Assembly: GCF_020382885.2 (NCBI RefSeq)
Contig: NC_058497.1
Coordinates: 18,344,330 to 18,408,329 of the forward strand
Reading direction: 5' to 3'
From: Scatophagus argus
Lineage: Eukaryota; Chordata; Actinopteri; Scatophagidae
Length of the DNA: 64,000 nt
The first letter of the stretch is position 1. Every line of letters starts with the position of its first letter. A program made the position numbers and the translations under genes. The notes under the pieces are model-generated. The model searched no databases. It was not told the origin of the DNA and was given only the letters and a program-made list of their open reading frames with translations. Of the stretch, positions 22,066 through 36,533 are shown piece by piece.

Positions 22066-25000
22066 TCACTGAATGATTGGTTTTTTCTGTCTGAGGTACA
22101 ACGCAAAGTAAACACCCATGGCGATGATGAGAATAGCTAGGATGATGATGCACACAATGACAGCCACCACGGGGCTGCTGTAATTGCTTTCAGATGACAT
22201 TCCTGTGTAAGCAGGGAAGAAGAAAAGCACAAATATGTCAGATAATATTACACTTCATGAGTATATTAATTATTAATGTTGCTGATTTCTGACCAAGCCC
22301 GGGCTAAAAGAGTAGCTTCAGAACATAATGCAGATTCTTACCCTGAGAGGCTGAGAATGTTTGAGCATCTCCTGAAAAAATTGAACCAAAACTATGATCA
22401 GTGATTGATAGAATCAGAATCAGAATCAGAATTCCTTTATTTATCCCTGAAGGGAAATTCTTAAATTCTTAAATATAGCATTCCCCTTTTCTGTTATTAC
22501 TGATCAAATGAATAATTAGACTGTAAATTGATAAGGTTCTAATTTGGTTACTTTTCTAGAGTTAGATGTGCAGATCGATACCTCTCTCGTGTACGCTAAA
22601 TATGAAGCTAAATATGAAGCTAAATATGAAGCTAAATATGAAACTAAATATGAAACTAAATATTCAGCACATCTCTTAGCTTAGCTTAGCACAGAAACTT
22701 TGAAACACAATAAGGTAGCCTGGCTCAGTCTGAAAGTTAGAAAATGCACCAAGAAGTACCCCTGAATAACCTCAGTAACTAACATGTTATCCTTATTTTC
22801 TCTGTTTAACCTACACAAAAGTGTAATGAGTACACTTTATGATTTACTGATTTCCAGTCCAGAAAAATTGCATTTCTAAAAATGTCTAACTATTTCCTTA
22901 AGACAAGATAGCACAAACATATTCAAGGGGTTCTTTCAGGAATAAACTGACCTCAACAACATATGTTTGCATTTAAATGACAAAGACTGAATGTAAAACA
23001 GAAATTTATTTTGCTCACAAGGTGATGTGAGCAAAATAAATTTCCGTGAGGAGGATAGCAGAAAAGATGGATGGGTCAAGAAATCATCACAGTTTAACAA
23101 GTGGTTGGTCCTGTTTCTGACTGTCAGTGTTGCATTTTTTAAAAGCTTGATGTCATGGTGAAAAAACACTTATTTTAGATATGATATTTGACAAATTCTG
23201 TCAACTGACATATACCAAATTATTCATCAGTTTAAACAAGAATCTACAGTCATTCTGAATCAACTTATAGATCCAAATTTGCACATTTTAAGGTAATGGT
23301 GTTTACTTTGTATCTTTGTGTCATTGTGATTAGGTTGTAGGGATATCTTTGTTTGTCACAGTTTGCCCTGAAGACGCACCACTGCTCTGTTTTCCCACAA
23401 TAATGGCGGACGAGGTGACTGTAGCATTGGCCGACACATCCTGTGCCTCTCTCTTTCTCCTCTTCTGGGAACCTCCACATTCCTGTTCAAAATTAAAGAA
23501 AGACAATCAAGACTCTCGGGTGTGGCATGCCCATTTGTGAAAGTCATTACCATTATTATTATTATTATTATTATTAGGACTCTTAAATAAGAATTTGGGT
23601 GTCTACTCACAGGCAGTAAGCTGCTACATGAGGACACCTCACAGAGTCTGGTGTTGCAGTGCAGGTAGAAAGTGGAAACTGTCTGATTTTTGTGCTCCAC
23701 AAATCTGAAGGCCTCAAAGGAGAAGTGTGCCGTCTGAGACGCCCCATTGAGCTCCACCTTAGTTTGTGCATCATGGTTACACCTTGGGTGAAAAAGAGAC
23801 AGGTAGCATTACAGCACTTGAGGAAGCACAAAGACCTAGTATGGAGATGGGTGAAAAATATCATATAGGCCTACTGTGGATATGTATGTATGCAACTCAC
23901 CCTACGAAAAGGTCATAATAGGTGTTAAGCACGGGGTATGGACTTGTTGTTGCATAGCATCTGTCAAGCAGAACGTTGAACCTTCAAGGACAGGAGGTTA
24001 AATGATATTAGTTGTGGTGTCTTATAAATGTAGTTTTACTGTGAACTGTCAAAATGAAGATACCTCTCTGTTAGATTGGTAGCAATAACTGCCACATAAA
24101 TCTTGGTCTTCAGGTTGAGTCCTGTTGTTGGTATGGAAAGAATCTCTTTGTACTGATCATCCTGTTCCATGGAAAAGTAAGCACAAAATCAAGTTATAAA
24201 ATTGTTGAAAAAAAACACTAAAAATTCTCAAAGATTGAGCGGGTCTTACTTTGTAGAGCTGCATACTCAGTGTGCTGATGAAGGTACCATTGTTGTCTCT
24301 TATGGCGAGACTCACACCTGATCTGTATCAAATGGAAAGAAATTCACAGTCTTGGATGAATCAAAATGAATCCCATTTATTTCATATGCAGTGTAGGTGT
24401 TATTCTTGATGTCACATGACATACTCACACGCCCACTTCAGTGTTGTTAAGGAGATACTGCATCGGGTAGAGGCAGGAGAACTTGTACAGGATCTGCGGG
24501 CGGTAGGTGATCATACCTGCAGAGGGGTCTACAGAGGTAATTGTGCCAGAGATGTTGACGTACTGGACATTGGAGAAATCTGCAAACTCTCCACTCCCAA
24601 CTTGATTGATTATCTATTGAAACAAAAAGAAATATTTCAATGAAATCAGTCTAAATCTGTTTTCAGACTGATTCTTTGGTGCAGGAATTAAAGATCCTGT
24701 GCTTGGTTATCATATAATGCTATTGATTCCATTGGTTTACCTACAGACTTTACACTATTCTAATACCTTTAAGTACTGGAATGTCTTTGTAACCACCATA
24801 GCAATAAATCTTCCAATAAATCTGAGGGAAAAAGGCAAATCAGTTGATCTACACTTTGAAAATGTTAGGTGAAGCTATTTTGAAGGGTACCTTAAAGTTG
24901 TTATTGCAGGATGACATGGAACTCTCATTTAAGGAGAATCTGAATTTTAATACTGGTGGGTCAACAGTCCAGACAGCAGTCCCGAAACACGCAGGTTTGT

Positions 25001-25963
25001 CATACTGATTATTGACGACCATCAGAGATTCATTGTAATTTGCTTGATACACTGGGCAAAGGTAGATACTTAGGTCCATATACTTAGTGCCGCAGGTCAC
25101 AGTAATGTCAGAATTTTCTGGAACAGATGAAAATCAACAGAAACAGTGTTAAAATAACAATAACTAAAGAACATATCTGAGAAAATGCCACAAACCTGGA
25201 GGCCTGTTCGTATCGCTAACAACGCAGGCATCTGGTATCTGGGCCTCGGTCCTCAAAATGAGGCCAAGCTGGCACACGAGGATGACCAGCCTCATTGTTC
25301 TGAGTGTGGACCTGTAAGAAAACAAGCAAAACAATGGAAACCAAAGCATCCATCCTTTTCTTTGAAAAGGAAAGTGCATTGAAGGAAATCTTTTCAAAAA
25401 TTGCCAAATCTCTGATATCGAAGACGACGGGTCAACCTTCCTGTTCATGAAGGAAAAGCCAATAGAGGTAAGAGAGTTTCTTAAGCCCATTATGCAACAT
25501 ACAGCCATCACTTGACAGAAAAAGTAAAGATGTGCTTGAACCTGGGCTGTGATTTATCTATTGTTATTTTCAAAAAGAATTAAAAAAAAAAGTTACTTGA
25601 CATGAAATTACTTCAGTTCGTTTGCATTTTTTAAAGAAATTTTTCAAGACACAGTTGATGAAACTACCAGTTTATACTTCTTCAAGAACATAACCTGCAA
25701 AGAATTTAGAAATAAACCTGCACTACTGACCTGATAAAGATGCTCAAATTATAGCTCATGTCAAATTTGACTTATTAAAGAATCCAGAAAACAAATTTGC
25801 TGTATTTAAAAATTGTATTTTCTCTAATGTTGATATAGTAAAAGTAAAAAACCAAAACTGTAATTTCAATTTCATGTGTAGTCTTTTCATATCATGTGTT
25901 ATAAAGAAATATAAGCAAAAGTATTGATGAAGTTCTTGTAGGGACTCACCTGTAAGTCTTCAT
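22066..25963 (-). CDS. ZPLD1/cupulin-like zona pellucida domain protein, copy B
   Basis: Tandem paralogue of copy A, with a presumed role in extracellular matrix as for ZPLD1/cupulin. Exons in coding order: 25950-25963, 25196-25311, 24891-25117, 24429-24613, 24250-24322, 24064-24161, 23901-23981, 23611-23782, then an exon from 23482, then 22342-22371 and 22066-22202. All donors up to exon 8 are GT, including exon 3. Exon 9 holds a strong furin-type site (RRKR before EAQDVS), then meets TAA at 23332-23330 before the donor position used in copy A. A donor-like GTGCGT after 23380 is in the right phase to join the last two exons. That gives 411 residues ending in a clear membrane helix (SSPVVAVIVCIIILAILI, then AMGVYFALYLRQKKPIIQ). 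The gene may therefore make a membrane form, a secreted form, or both. Signal peptide, four ZP-N Cys and ZP-C motifs are intact. Confidence 0.8.
22407..22465 (-). repeat. Retroposon 3' tail, (TTCTGA)n type
   Basis: On plus it reads three 'agaatc' units, then 'agaattcctttatttatccctgaagggaaattc'. This is the reverse of the well-known fish LINE/SINE end 'gaatttcccttcggggataaataaagg'. It lies in the last intron of zpld1-like B. Confidence 0.65.
22545..22905. repeat. Dispersed repeat family Y with internal 12-base tandem array
   Basis: It has family Y blocks ('ctctctcgtgtacgc', 'agcttagcttagcacag', 'cctggctcagtctgaaag'). At 22596-22665 there are about six tandem copies of 'taaatatgaagc'. The unit 'aaatatgaagct' occurs once in the copy near 14130, so the array looks like local amplification of a normal internal phrase. 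Confidence 0.6.
23551..23575. repeat. (ATT)n microsatellite
   Basis: About eight ATT units lie in the zpld1-like B intron between exons 8 and 9. Confidence 0.85.
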
Positions 25964-25996
25964 TTTGTGTCCTACAATAGGCTACCAGATCTCTCC

Positions 25997-26003
25997 ATTT
26001 ATA
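25997..26003 (-). promoter_or_regulatory. TATA box of zpld1-like copy B
   Basis: Minus-strand TATAAAT (TATAAATGGAGAGA) lies 33 bases upstream of the ATG at 25963, the same spacing and flank as copy A. Confidence 0.65.
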
Positions 26004-28091
26004 CTGTCGCCTTCACTGGGGCGTGTGAGGGAATGTTTCAGACAATAGTGTAACACGAGCTGGTCCTTTAACGTCATAATTTTTCTGAGTATTTTACATA
26101 CATGAGGTATCTGAAAAAGGAGTTCAAAATGTAAGTTCAGCTGTGTAAGTAATGGTTTGTGATAATAACAAATGTTTCTTTCTAAATACATAAATATACA
26201 GAGTCAGCCAAAATAATATATACACACATGAGAAAAAAGGGGTAATGCCATCTGTTGTGAAAACATCGTACAACAGTACACAGTGTTATTGTAATTTGAT
26301 CAAACTTCGAAAGAGGTATCTATATGTATTTATTAATCTGCCTTTCCCATTATTGTGTTATGTTGCTCTTTAATTGATTTTAAAAACCTTTCAATTCTTA
26401 AAATAACTAAAATGTGTCTCAAGAAGTGTTGAGAGACATTAATGTTTACCCAGCCTGTTTTTGGCCATATTTAGTAGTTTAAAGTGATAAATCTTCATAC
26501 TGCATGCCTGCAGCTGGTTGTATTGGTTGGTTGTAAGTTGAAGCATTTAAAACGAGAAATTTGTTTCTTCGAAGTACTAAAGAGGAAGCTGATGGTGAGT
26601 TGTGTTATCTTGCACTCTGTGTCTCAAATTGCAAAGATGAAACTGTGTAATCCGTAGTTTGGACATATTTACCAGCAAGGCAACAGATCGATTCTGACTC
26701 CTCTTGTTGGCACATTTATAGCAGTCACCTTTAAACTTCCAGTAATGCATTAGCAATCACTTCACATTTTGGCATAAGATATTAACTTAATATGTAAGAT
26801 AGTGCAAGGCTAATGGCTGGTAATGACATTCTTAAATGGAAAAACACTTCTTGTCTTTGCTACATGCAGGAGTGTTGCACAGGAAACCGTAATGTGTGAC
26901 CACAAACAATGTTTTCATAGACCTATGAAAGAACAGGATTTGTGATCTGATCACAAGTCTTCCCTTTTGAGATTTTTTAACGTGATAAGAGTCTCATTAT
27001 TGTTCTTCAGAGTGTGACTTTTGTAATGGATCGGTTATTGTTATGGCCTCAGGCTGTAAACTGTAAATTTCTGTGCTGTTTTGTACAGTCAGCGAATAGA
27101 AGACACACCTATCTGAGAGAAATCCAAAGTCTTTTGTGAAGCATCAAAACTTGAAAGGGACTCCTGAGTATTTTGGGTCCCTAAAGAACAGCACCACAAT
27201 GCACCATGAGGATCCAGCCTGAAAAAGGTGCCTGTTAGATTACTTTGGACGTATCCAATGTCAAATGCCAGTTTTAATCTCTCCTTTGTTGTCTAAATAA
27301 GCATTTGTCTGCAAGCCATGCCATCAGTGTTACTGGTGGCACATTTCTTAAGAAGTTAGACCCATAAGCATTAAATGTGGTCACCCTTGGGAAATAATAA
27401 TACTAACTTGGTAAGGGCCTGTGGCAGATTTGGGTCAGGATTAATCAAAACCGCAAATGTTCTGCACGAAAAGGGAGAGAATACAGTTCATCCAAATTAT
27501 GATGACTCATGACTTAGCTGAAAAGTTTGAGCATAAATTTAACTTCAGTTTATACCCGATCATCTAGTTGATTAACTATTACAGGCCAACACGTCAACAC
27601 AGTGAATATTTTATTGTGTATCCCTGACAATGTGTTGTGTGGGAATGAAAACTTTGCCAGGTCAAAAAGTAAAATTGAATTGTAGCATAGAAATTCCAAT
27701 GTTATGTTTGAGGTAAATTAGAAACAGTGTCATGACAAAGTTTGTCCTTTAGAGAACAAACTCTAATACTAAGTTTGTATTTCAACCATAGAATGTCCTG
27801 CTTAGAACACATCTTGGTTACAGTTTTTTTAATTAACCAGATTTAATGGAATTGTTCAATATGTTGCACTTATAAACCGATGTGAAACTGATCATCTGAA
27901 GTGATAAGTCTACAGAACTGTCACCTGAATCTGCAGCTCATTTATAAGCTTTATAACAAGTATCAGCTGATTATTTTTGCTGTCCTGCCTACAATTTTAT
28001 TGTTTTGGTTCACTCTTGCTGCTCCTACAGTCATTTTTGAAAAACCAATATAAACCTACTATACACTACAGACGGTCACTGTTGGCAACTA
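26004..28091. other. Gene-free stretch between zpld1-like B and the Tc1 remnant
   Basis: AT-rich sequence with no splice-flanked frame, RNA gene or repeat that I recognise. The short frames in it carry no family resemblance. Confidence 0.5.
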
Positions 28092-29160
28092 CAGTGCATC
28101 CGGAAAGTATTCACACCGCTTTGCTTTTTTCCACATGTTGTTATGTTACAGCCTCATTCCAAAACAGATTAAATTAAATGACTTCCCCAAAATTCTGCAC
28201 AAAATACCTCATAATGAGAAAGTGAAACAAGCTTGCTTGAATTGTTCGCCAATTAATTAAAAATGAAAAACAAAAAATGTAACATGCACATAAGTATCCA
28301 CATTCTTTGCCATGACACTCAAAATTGAGCTCAGGTGCGTCCTGTTTCCATTGATTATCCTTCAGAGGTTTCTACAACTTGAGCTGAGTCCACCTGTGGT
28401 AAATTCAGTTGATTGGGCATGAGTTGGAAAGGCACACAGCAGTCTATATAAGCCCTCACAGTTGACAGTGCATTTCAGAGTACAAACCAACCATCATGTG
28501 GGGGATGTTTTGCAGTAGCAGAAAGTGGGAGACTAATAAGGGTTGAGGGAAAGATGACTGCAGCAATGTACAGAGACTTCTTTGCTAACAGCCTGCTCCA
28601 GAGTGCACTGGACCTCAGACTGGGGCGAAGGTTTATCTTCCAATAGGACAACAACCCTAAGCCTATAGCCAACATCACAAAGAAGTGGCTTTGGGACAGC
28701 TCTGTGCAAATGTCCCTGAGTGGCCTCGCCAGAGCCCAGACTTGAACCCTATTGAGCATCTCTGGAGAGATGTGAAAATGGCTTTGCACTGACGCTCCCC
28801 ATCCAACCTGGTGGAGCTTGAGAAGGTCTGCATTGAAGAGGAGGAGAAACAGCCCAAACATAAGTGTGCCAGTCTTATAGGGTCATACTCAAAAATACTT
28901 GAGGCTGTAATTGCTGCCAAAGGGGCTTCAACAAAGTATTGATCACAGGGTGTGAATACTTTTGTACATGTTATATTTTTGCTTTTTTATTTTAATAAAT
29001 TTGCAAAACAATCAAGCAAACTTGTTTCACTTTGTCATTATGGGTTATTTTGTGTAGAATTTTGAGGGGAAAAACTGAATTTAATCCATTTTGGAATGAG
29101 ACTGTAACATAACAAAATGTGCATAAAGCGAGGCTGTGTGAATACTTTCTGGATGCACTG
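28092..29160 (+). mobile_element. Decayed, internally deleted Tc1/mariner-type transposon
   Basis: The ends are inverted repeats. The left begins 'cagtgcatccggaaagtat' with 'ccacatgttgttatgttac' inside. The right ends 'aatactttctggatgcactg' with 'gtaacataacaaaatgtg' inside. A TA dinucleotide flanks each end (28090-28091 and 29161-29162), as expected for Tc1 target duplication. Plus-strand transposase remnants include MTAAMYRDFFANSLLQSALD and, nearby, an 'xDNNPKP' catalytic-region relic. Stops interrupt them, for example in place of the Q before DNNPKP and after LARAQT. At 1069 bases, with the N-terminal DNA-binding part not visible, it cannot be autonomous. Confidence 0.85.
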
Positions 29161-29162
29161 TA

Positions 29163-31140
29163 GCTGGTGAACATAGTGGAGCAGACAATAACCTTTTCCC
29201 TCAGGAGTTCAGAGCTATAATGCTCAGCAGTGTCTTTCTGGATGCAACTTCACTTTTTTTGCTTCACTATCATCTAAGTCATTTGTTTAGTCACAGCAGT
29301 TTTCATAACTACTGTCTTAGCATTGGATGTGAACATACAACTGAAAGCTCTCAAGGCATTAAACTGAAAGAAATTGCTCCTGAATGTCATGAAAGAACAC
29401 ATGACTACATGTGAAAAAATGTACTATATGTACTATAACCCCTGGAAACATATTATACTTGATATTTTTCCTGGAAAACCATAAAGAATATAAGGATCTT
29501 ATTTGTTTACTTGCTCCTGTTTTATTATAAGCACAGAACAGCATCAACATGCATCCCTTACACCTTGCAACAATGGCAGGCCACTGCACGTAACACTCAT
29601 GTGTTCATGAATGTGACTCATGCAAACGTGAGGAATATTGGACATGCATACTCTTGAAAGGGAACAAAAACATCTACAGATGTTTACACTGAAACAAGAA
29701 TGATGGGGTCATGAGTCTCAGGGGGGAAAACGAGTGTCTGATGACAGTAAAGGCATTTCAATGTACACCCACTAAAGTGTCTCTTGAGAACATTGCAGTG
29801 AATATTATGAATAAAAACCTGACTTACGTAACACGACAATGAACGCCCAACGTGTTCACGACACTTGACATTTTTCAAATCATGTTTTAATGCCACTCTA
29901 AACTTTTGATTTGAGTCCTAGCATGTTCAGGCATGAAACAACCTGAGTTTATCTGATCATCCAGGCTTTTTTACATTTAGCCCAGCCTCCATTAGATCCA
30001 CAAGCTTACAGAATTAATTTGAATCCTATCTGACCTTATTTTTCCTTCCTTCCTTCCTTTTTTTTTTGAATTGCAGACTCAAGTTAACCAGACAGTACTG
30101 CATTGTTTAGTGTAATCTAACAATAGATTTCTTTTCAGCAACAGACTGAAATTAGAACATGGTGTACACTGAGTCACCCTATCAAGCACATGCAACACCT
30201 GAGCAGTATCATAACATGTTATGACAGTAACAGGAGGAGCCTTTAAAAAAAAAAAAAAAAAGTTCACACCAGGTCACCACTCCAAAGCATGTACTGTAAA
30301 TGGTAAACCAATCCAGGGTTTTTTAGCCTAAGCCTCAGTGTTGTTGATGCTGCTTCTAAAATGAACCCCCACCCCGAAGGTGTGGTTAAGCTTTTGAGAC
30401 TGTGGGAGGAAAGTGGAGTACATGGAGAAAACCCATGCAGGCACAGGGAGAACCTGCAAACTCCACCCAGAAGGACCCAGACCAGGACTACAACCTGGAA
30501 CCATTTACTGAGGCTACAGTGCTAACCACCACCACACTACCATGTCACCCCAAAAACAAAATAACAAGTATTATGATGTGATATTATACTTTAAAATAAC
30601 CTTTTTATTGATCTCTAAATGGAAATTAGAGATGCACTATATAGTTACAACCTGCTTTACTGGCTTCAGAAGTGCTGAACACATCAATGCATCCGTAATT
30701 AGAATCCAGTAATATACATTAGTCTGAAATATGCCATTCTGCATTTTGATGCTTTAAATGCTTTAAATGACATGAGTTTCACTTGTCTCAAAGTATTCCT
30801 GCACTGTGGTGTTGCCACTGTTACTCAAGTATAAGGTGTGAGTACTGGTTATTCACAGCATGTGTCCATATGTATGCAAAGTACAATATGAACCCGCACC
30901 CACAGTGTGCAGGTTCATATTTGCCATTACTTTGTGATGTGTACAGTGATGGTATTGATTATATTTAGATAGTTTTACTCAATAACATTTTCAAGGCACT
31001 TACAATAGGATATTATATAGTGCTGCAACGGTACTTCAAATAATCTGCATACTTTCCCCACCACTGCAACCTGTCAATGAATGACTGCTAGAAGCCATGT
31101 AAATCTGGCTGAAATTCCAAAATGTTGATAGCAACTGCTG
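29163..31140. other. Intergenic region upstream of hspa8
   Basis: No coding exon. It contains poly-T/poly-A tracts (about 30052-30067 and 30246-30261) and an old interspersed repeat at about 30390-30545. The remaining sequence is AT-rich with no feature that I can name. Confidence 0.5.
30390..30545. repeat. Widespread vertebrate-type repeat ('gtgggaggaaa...gtactggagaaaaccc' family)
   Basis: Blocks in order are 'actgtgggaggaaagtggag', 'catggagaaaacccatgcag', 'cacagggagaacctgcaaac', 'tccacccagaaggaccc' and 'cagtgctaaccaccaccac'. I know this order from countless copies in fish genomes. It is old and diverged here. I cannot name the exact family without a repeat library. Confidence 0.65.
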
Positions 31141-31159
31141 TGGAAAACAGCAAGCGGGA

Positions 31160-31260
31160 TTTTTAATTGGACCATTTATAGAGCCAGTGAAATGTCGGCA
31201 GATGATTGGTCAGCGCGGCTCCTCCTGTGTTCTAGACCGTTCTCAGTGGGAATGTTTTTG
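31160..31260 (+). promoter_or_regulatory. hspa8: hspa8 promoter: CCAAT boxes, TATA-like motif and heat-shock-element-like motif
   Basis: Inverted CCAAT boxes (ATTGG) stand at 31166-31170 and 31205-31209. A TATA-like 'atttata' lies at 31174-31180. At 31230-31242 the string TTCTAGACCGTTC forms three alternating 5-base heat-shock units (TTC, GAC for GAA, TTC) with one mismatch. Dual constitutive and inducible elements fit an Hsc70 gene. The transcription start itself is not defined. Confidence 0.55.
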
Positions 31261-31392
31261 GGGATGCGGGGCCGCTCCCACCTCACTGGCAGCGGGGATC
31301 AGCAACCCAGCAGAGGGAGTCTCTCAGGGTGAAGCCAAAGTGCAGTATTAATAACCCGTAATCCGATAAAACACATTCTGGGTTTAACGGAG
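31261..31392 (+). other. hspa8: Probable non-coding first exon of hspa8
   Basis: A strong donor (GGAG|GTGAGTAG) ends the exon at 31392. The coding exon has its own acceptor at 33294, six bases before the ATG, so the 5' leader must be spliced. A non-coding exon 1 with a large first intron is the known HSPA8 layout. The 5' boundary given is a guess. Confidence 0.55.
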
Positions 31393-33294
31393 GTGAGTAG
31401 ACCTGTATGATTCGTGTATTGTAGTAACTTTTACCACTAAGAGAGTTTGATAGGAACTGCTGGGAGGTTGTATTAGCTAATTAACGTTAACTGCGTAAAT
31501 CATTCTGACTGGTCAACGGTGCTAACGGCTGCTCAATAACTGCGTTTAAAATATTAATAAAAAAAATCTAAGCTAGCGAACATATTTTGCTGTCGAGCGT
31601 TGGCATCCATTTGCTTTTATTCCCAATACAGCTAAACAGTTACCAGCTTTAGTTAGTAATTGATGCTGTAAGTAACTTTTTGCAGTGTTTCTGTGCATGT
31701 TAAGACGAACATGTCTTTTTCAACATGAAAGTTATCTAACGTTGCTAACAACAGGTATGAAACGATGCCACAAACACGCCGGTTCGCCTGTTCCAGATCA
31801 ACCTGCGGCTCGCACTTACGGATAATATTTGCAAAGTGGTAATTAACGCGACGTGTGGAGCTGACGCGCATGTGCAGAATATGTTATATAAGGTATCTTG
31901 TTAATTGTGTGCAAGTTATGAGGAAGTGACAGAAATGGTCCAGAAAGTTCTGCCTCCTGGAACATGAAGCGACACGCCCTCCTGTAACGTTGCTGAGGCT
32001 GCTGGCTGCTCCTGACGGATAAGCTAATGATGCAGCACATCCTGGACTCATGGACTTATTGCTCTGTGACTGTCACACGTTTTATTTCTTAACCCTTTTT
32101 GGATTAAAACAAAACCAAAAACAATAAAATAAAAAATCAGCTCCCTCACCCCTCCCAAACTAAAATACTTTTTTATGTTTTTTGTTAGTCTCTGTTGTTG
32201 TGCAAGCAAGAGACACATGAAAGACTCAAAGCGGCTATATTGACAGGGAGCTTGACAGCTATGGTAAATCATTTTTTTTTTCACTGCTTCCTTATCAAAA
32301 ACTGTTTTCACTATGGATTAATCAAACAATCATTTAAACTACAAGATGTCAGATAGTAGTTGAAGCCAGCTCATCACGTGGTCCAAGATTTTTTGGAACT
32401 CTAAGACTGTGTGTTTTAGCCTGAAAGGTGATTGAAACTGAGTGAATATGAAAATATGTGCCAAGCACTGATCTCCACATTTCCTTCCTCTGCTCCAATA
32501 GAGGAGCCTGCCCCTCAGTTTGAGAGCCACTTCCTTGGTATGCTGTAATGACCTCCCATGTGGCTTAAGATTAGGCTTGCATTACAGTATATTGATGGTC
32601 TGCTGTAGCAGCAGGGCCTGTTCTTGAAGTCACTGCTTACTTACTGAGTCATCCTGATAACTTTGTTGCAGGGTGAAACCAGCCTGTTTTCCAGCTGAAA
32701 TATGGTTTTACTTCAAAAATATTTCAGATAGCTAGTAGACCCACTTCTAGTTCTACAACTGAAACAATAAAAACAGTATTTAATATGAATATTATTCAAT
32801 AAAATAGCCCAAAATCACATATTACGGTCCCTTGTTTTACATATAGATACATAGACAGGCTCTTTTTACTGTCATGTAAGACAAAGAATAGCCACAAATA
32901 CTCAAACAAGTTTTAATTTTTTTTCTGCAAAATGGTACATGAATAATTTTGTGTCAATCAATATTTCAACAGCTAAGTGACAGATATTTCAGCTTTTTAT
33001 GACTGATCAAAATGGCAGCCCAGTCTGCTAATCAGGCTACATGAAATCTGTTTCTTAGAAAAAGTCCCTCTCCTCCCTGTTGTCTGTTGTTGCCATAATA
33101 AAGACAGCTGTTGCCAAGCTCTCTGCTGGTAGTCTTGAACAGGTGCCATGGACACTCAACCCATACTACAAATGTACATCATGGTAGCCTGCCACAGTGC
33201 TTTGACAGGGCTCAAGTTACTCATCTGTCATATACCCAGGTTTTAAGTGCAATGCCAATAAAGGATTAACAGCTGATCATTTTCATTTTCTCAG
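31393..33294 (+). other. hspa8: hspa8 intron 1
   Basis: A 1.9-kb intron without exons. I searched it by eye for a U14 box C/D snoRNA, which hsc70 introns host in several vertebrates, and found no convincing box C, guide element and box D set. Confidence 0.5.
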
Positions 33295-33299
33295 AAACC

Positions 33300-36218
<2,919 letters not shown>

Positions 36219-36527
36219 ACTAGACCAGAGCAGCATGAGCTTATTCTTTTTTCTCTTTAGAGGTTGATGTAAGTGGTGATCGCATACATAATACCACAGG
36301 CTATAATAAGAACCTTTCACCAAGTTTGTTTTGGGATTGTTTTGATCAGTTTTGTATGCCAGGCTGAAGGCTTCCACAAAAGCATTTCTGGTATGCAGTC
36401 TTTTCAGGCGACTGTCTTGTGTTAAGCAGACTTATTGCTTACCTGTTTGCATTACCACAGTGTGTTATTCTTTTGTTTATCGGGCAAAAATGGTTTGTAT
36501 TGCGCAACACATCGCAAAGTAAGACTA

Positions 36528-36533
36528 AATAAA
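36528..36533 (+). terminator. hspa8: hspa8 polyadenylation signal
   Basis: AATAAA lies 310 bases after the stop codon in an otherwise unremarkable 3' untranslated region. It is the first good signal downstream. Confidence 0.65.

Noticed and set aside
22596-22665. CRISPR-like array of short repeats
   Set aside because: The 12-base units are directly adjacent without spacers, and the host is a vertebrate genome. It is a minisatellite.
24760-24830. Extra exon of zpld1-like B between exons 3 and 4 (segment with a CCCTCAG acceptor)
   Set aside because: Exons 3 and 4 already join in phase with the correct ZP sequence, and the segment has no good donor or counterpart in copy A.
28475-28920. Minus-strand frames of 81-128 codons
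   Set aside because: They are the reverse of decayed Tc1 transposase sequence, whose coding orientation is plus.
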